Positions 32,709 to 35,035 of a stretch of 35,035 bases of DNA are shown here, in pieces. Position 1 is the first letter of the stretch. The number at the start of each line of letters is the position of its first letter. This DNA is from JAAYPI01 sp036734385 (GTDB lineage: Bacteria > Bacteroidota > Bacteroidia > Bacteroidales > Paludibacteraceae): NCBI GenBank assembly GCA_036734385.1, contig DAIMYQ010000015.1, forward strand, positions 1 through 35,035, written 5' to 3'. A program made the position numbers and the translations under genes. The notes below the pieces were generated by a model. It was not told the DNA's origin, made no database searches, and saw nothing but the letters and a program-made list of their open reading frames with translations.

Positions 32709-33332
32709 TTACGGTCTCAAATAACTCATCACGATGTTAACATGTTCTATTTTTCGATGTTCAAGAATCTCTTTTCGCTGAATTTCGTCAAAATCAATAA
32801 TATCCGAAACAATAGGTAAAAATGTAAACAAAGCCGCATTGAGAGAAACAATAGTAATGATTACATCTGTCAAATCAACATTCCTTACCCTTCCTGCAGC
32901 AATTTCCACTTGCAATTCTTCTCCCAATTGAGCAAACAAACTTTCTGGATAACTATATAATTTTTCTTTCAATGATTTTATTTGTTCCGGCTGTCTGGGC
33001 AATTCTGATATAATCAGTTGTGGTATCTGCGGATTTTGACTAATCAAATCAAAATGTGTTTCTATTATTTTCTTTAATTTATCAAGAAAAGACAAATTTT
33101 CTAAATGATTCATGTCAAAAATCTGTTGAAAAAAAGCTTTAAACTTCTTTTCAAAAATGGTATTAAATAAATTTTCTTTTGTACGGAAGTAATAATGTAC
33201 TAAAGCCTGATTGCATCCGACTTCTTTCGCAATGAGAGTGGTTGACGTTGAGGCATATCCATTTTCAAGAAACAGGCGTTCTGCTGTTTCTAAAATAGCT
33301 TCTTCCATTGATTTTTCAATATTAATATCCAT
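32709..33332 (-). CDS. TetR-family regulator of the export operon
   Basis: A 207-residue regulator. The N-terminal helix-turn-helix reads TSTTLIAKEVGCNQALVHYYF followed by RTKENLFNTIF, a clear TetR pattern. The C-terminal ligand domain is helical. It is the first gene of a same-strand run of seven with spacings mostly under 40 bases, so it probably represses its own exporter operon and is induced by the exported compound. A 16-bp inverted repeat at 33384-33399 lies 52 bases upstream of the ATG. The ligand is unknown. Confidence 0.92.
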   Translation of the reverse strand: MDINIEKSMEEAILETAERLFLENGYASTSTTLIAKEVGCNQALVHYYFRTKENLFNTIFEKKFKAFFQQIFDMNHLENLSFLDKLKKIIETHFDLISQNPQIPQLIISELPRQPEQIKSLKEKLYSYPESLFAQLGEELQVEIAAGRVRNVDLTDVIITIVSLNAALFTFLPIVSDIIDFDEIQRKEILEHRKIEHVNIVMSYLRP

Positions 33333-33383
33333 GTTTAATAAATTAGTTTAATAATGCTATTAATAAGTACAAAAGAACAACTC

Positions 33384-33399
33384 TTCTTTGAACAAAGAA
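33384..33399. promoter_or_regulatory. Inverted repeat upstream of the second tetR
   Basis: TTCTTTGAACAAAGAA has 7-bp arms around AA. It lies between acr3 and the TetR gene. No clean -7/-33 pair overlaps it, so an operator role is plausible but weaker than for the other TetR. Confidence 0.45.
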
Positions 33400-33468
33400 T
33401 CATTCTTTCAATAAAATCTCACATATTTAAATTAATTTAACACTTGGAAGTGTGGAAAGGATGGTCGA

Positions 33469-34524
33469 TCAAAACATCTTTTTCTTGAACCAAAAAGCAA
33501 CATTGACCAGACCAATCATTACGGGGACTTCTACTAACGGTCCAATAACGGCTGCAAAAGCTTCTCCGGAGTTAATGCCGAAAACAGCAATTGCAACGGC
33601 AATTGCCAATTCAAAATTATTACTGGCAGCAGTAAAAGAAAGGGTCGTAGCTTGTTCGTAAGTTGCACCCACTTTTTTGCTCATAAAAAATGAACCGACA
33701 AACATAATGATAAAATAAATAAGTAACGGAATGGCAATCATTACTACATCCATTGGAATTTTCACGATATATTCGCCTTTCAACGAAAACATAACAATAA
33801 TAGTGAAAAGCAATGCAATGAGGGTTGACGGAGAAATCCTTGGAATAAATCTGGAGTGATACCATTCTTTACTTTTTACCCGAATAAGAATAAAACGTGT
33901 CAGGAAACCTGCAATAAATGGGATCCCAAGATAAATGAAAACACTTTGGGCAATTTGACCAATGGTAATTGCACCAACAACTTCACTTGTCGGAATACCA
34001 AACCAAGCAGGAGCTATCGCAATAAAAAAATAAGCATAAACAGAGAAAAACAGCACCTGAAAAATACTGTTGAAAGCTACCAAACCCGCGGCATATTGCG
34101 TATCTCCTTTCGCCAAATCATTCCAGACAATAACCATGGCAATACAACGTGCCAATCCAATCATGATAATTCCATACACATACGGAAGATTGGCATTATT
34201 TTCTCCAGGAAAAAGTTTGAAAAGCAAAACAGCCAACGCAAACATCAAAACCGGTCCGAAAATCCAGTTCTGTATCAACGACAATCCAAGAATCTTGGTG
34301 TTTTTAAAGACTTCTCCTAATTCTTCGTATTTAACTTTTGCCAAAGGTGGATACATCATCACAATCAATCCGATAGCAATGGGAATGTTGGTTGTTCCTG
34401 AGGACATACTGTTCCAGAATTTGGCAACAGAAGGATGTAGCCAACCTGAAAGTACGCCAATAAACATGGCTAGGAATATCCAAAGAGTGAGATAGCGGTC
34501 AAGAAATTTTAAGTGACTGTTCAT
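33469..34524 (-). CDS. acr3: ACR3-family arsenite efflux permease
   Basis: A 351-residue membrane protein with about ten hydrophobic segments. The conserved family region GLARCIAMVIVWNDLAKGD holds Cys127, the cysteine needed for arsenite transport in studied ACR3 proteins. Other family motifs are NIPIAIGLIVMMYPPLAKVKYEEL and AFNSIFQVLFFS. It expels As(III) across the inner membrane. It follows arsC on the same strand after 90 bases, so the arsenite made by ArsC is exported by the next product. An arsR-type regulator may lie beyond the right edge. Confidence 0.95.
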   Translation of the reverse strand: MNSHLKFLDRYLTLWIFLAMFIGVLSGWLHPSVAKFWNSMSSGTTNIPIAIGLIVMMYPPLAKVKYEELGEVFKNTKILGLSLIQNWIFGPVLMFALAVLLFKLFPGENNANLPYVYGIIMIGLARCIAMVIVWNDLAKGDTQYAAGLVAFNSIFQVLFFSVYAYFFIAIAPAWFGIPTSEVVGAITIGQIAQSVFIYLGIPFIAGFLTRFILIRVKSKEWYHSRFIPRISPSTLIALLFTIIVMFSLKGEYIVKIPMDVVMIAIPLLIYFIIMFVGSFFMSKKVGATYEQATTLSFTAASNNFELAIAVAIAVFGINSGEAFAAVIGPLVEVPVMIGLVNVAFWFKKKMF

Positions 34525-34614
34525 AACTTGAAGTTAAAATTAGATTTGGTGTAATTCCGAAACACGAATAATTTTGAAAGAACATTAAAGATAAATTGGC
34601 GCTTCTATTAATTG

Positions 34615-35034
34615 TCAATTTTTCAAATTTTCGAGATAAAACTGGTAAAACATAGTTTTTATCTCATCTCGCACTCTGCGAAATTCATTCCAAATAAATT
34701 CGTCAGTACCAACGGCATGACTTGGGTCATCAAATCCCATATGTAAACGATGTTTGACTTTGCCGAAAAATGCAGGACATTCTTCATTGGCTCCACCGCA
34801 GACGGTAATCACATAATCCCACTCCTCGTGCAAATATTTTTCTACAGAATCGGACGTGTGATGACTAATATCTATTCCGGCTTCTTTCATAATAGCTACT
34901 GCCCTCTCATTTAGTTTTCCACTTGCTTGTGTGCCCGCGGAACAAACGGTTAGACTTTTATCGAACGATTGCAAAAAACCTTCCGCCATTTGACTGCGAC
35001 AACTATTTCCTGTACAAAGAATTAATATTTTCAT
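34615..35034 (-). CDS. arsC: Arsenate reductase, thioredoxin-coupled type
   Basis: A complete 139-residue low-molecular-weight phosphatase-fold protein. The P-loop CTGNSCRS starts at Cys7. Cys79 and Cys86 lie in TVCGGANEECP. The spacing 7/79/86 matches the three redox cysteines 10/82/89 of the Staphylococcus aureus ArsC exactly in distance, which separates it from plain tyrosine phosphatases that lack the last two. It reduces arsenate to arsenite with thioredoxin. The ATG complement is at 35032-35034, one base from the window edge, so its promoter is not visible. It is paired with acr3. Confidence 0.94.
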   Translation of the reverse strand: MKILILCTGNSCRSQMAEGFLQSFDKSLTVCSAGTQASGKLNERAVAIMKEAGIDISHHTSDSVEKYLHEEWDYVITVCGGANEECPAFFGKVKHRLHMGFDDPSHAVGTDEFIWNEFRRVRDEIKTMFYQFYLENLKN

Positions 35035-35035
35035 A

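Overview
The window looks like a draft-assembly piece of a low-GC Bacteroidota chromosome, most likely order Bacteroidales. The evidence is a PorX-type regulator (receiver plus PglZ), two proteins with type IX secretion (T9SS) C-terminal sorting domains, FecI/FecR/STN signalling genes, the gene order tig-clpP-clpX-recQ, and repeated matches to the Bacteroidota promoter (TTTG or TTG, then TAnnTTTG). Three runs of exactly 100 N (7623-7722, 13619-13718, 31306-31405) are assembly gaps. Each interrupts a gene: recQ, an alpha-amylase and an HlyD-like adaptor.

Layout. 1-2734 (minus): porX, an S66 LD-carboxypeptidase and the start of a CPBP membrane protease, tightly packed. 2848-4296 (minus): two membrane proteins, LPG-synthase-TM/flippase-like and GtrA-like. 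These are divergent from rsmA (4399-5187, plus), which is followed by a CorA-type metal transporter (plus). 6433-12730 (minus): a cytidylate-kinase-like protein, recQ, clpX, clpP and tig, then a tRNA-Leu(TAG) with its own terminator. 13143-15037 (plus): a secreted T9SS alpha-amylase with a starch-binding module, ending at a strong terminator. 15362-21116 (minus, transcribed from the right): ECF sigma factor, FecR anti-sigma factor, an STN-domain protein with a probable small outer-membrane barrel, and a 923-residue repeat-rich T9SS cargo protein. 21239-26585 (minus): a CoA-binding protein, a 1418-residue acyl-CoA dehydratase activase/dehydratase fusion and its TetR regulator. 26698-33332 (minus): a complete TetR-TolC-HlyD-ATPase-ATPase-permease-permease export operon. 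33469-35034 (minus): arsenic resistance, acr3 and arsC.

How the parts relate. PorX is known to control T9SS genes in related organisms, and the window also holds two probable T9SS clients. The FecI-FecR-STN-cargo locus resembles a cell-surface signalling system, but no SusC/TonB receptor is present: the STN domain is joined to a small barrel instead. I consider this the best candidate for an under-described system here. The two ATPases of the export operon have complementary defects that predict one canonical and one degenerate ATP site. Between tig and clpP, the clpP promoter sits inside the loop of what looks like the tig terminator. No CRISPR array, insertion sequence or prophage was seen.
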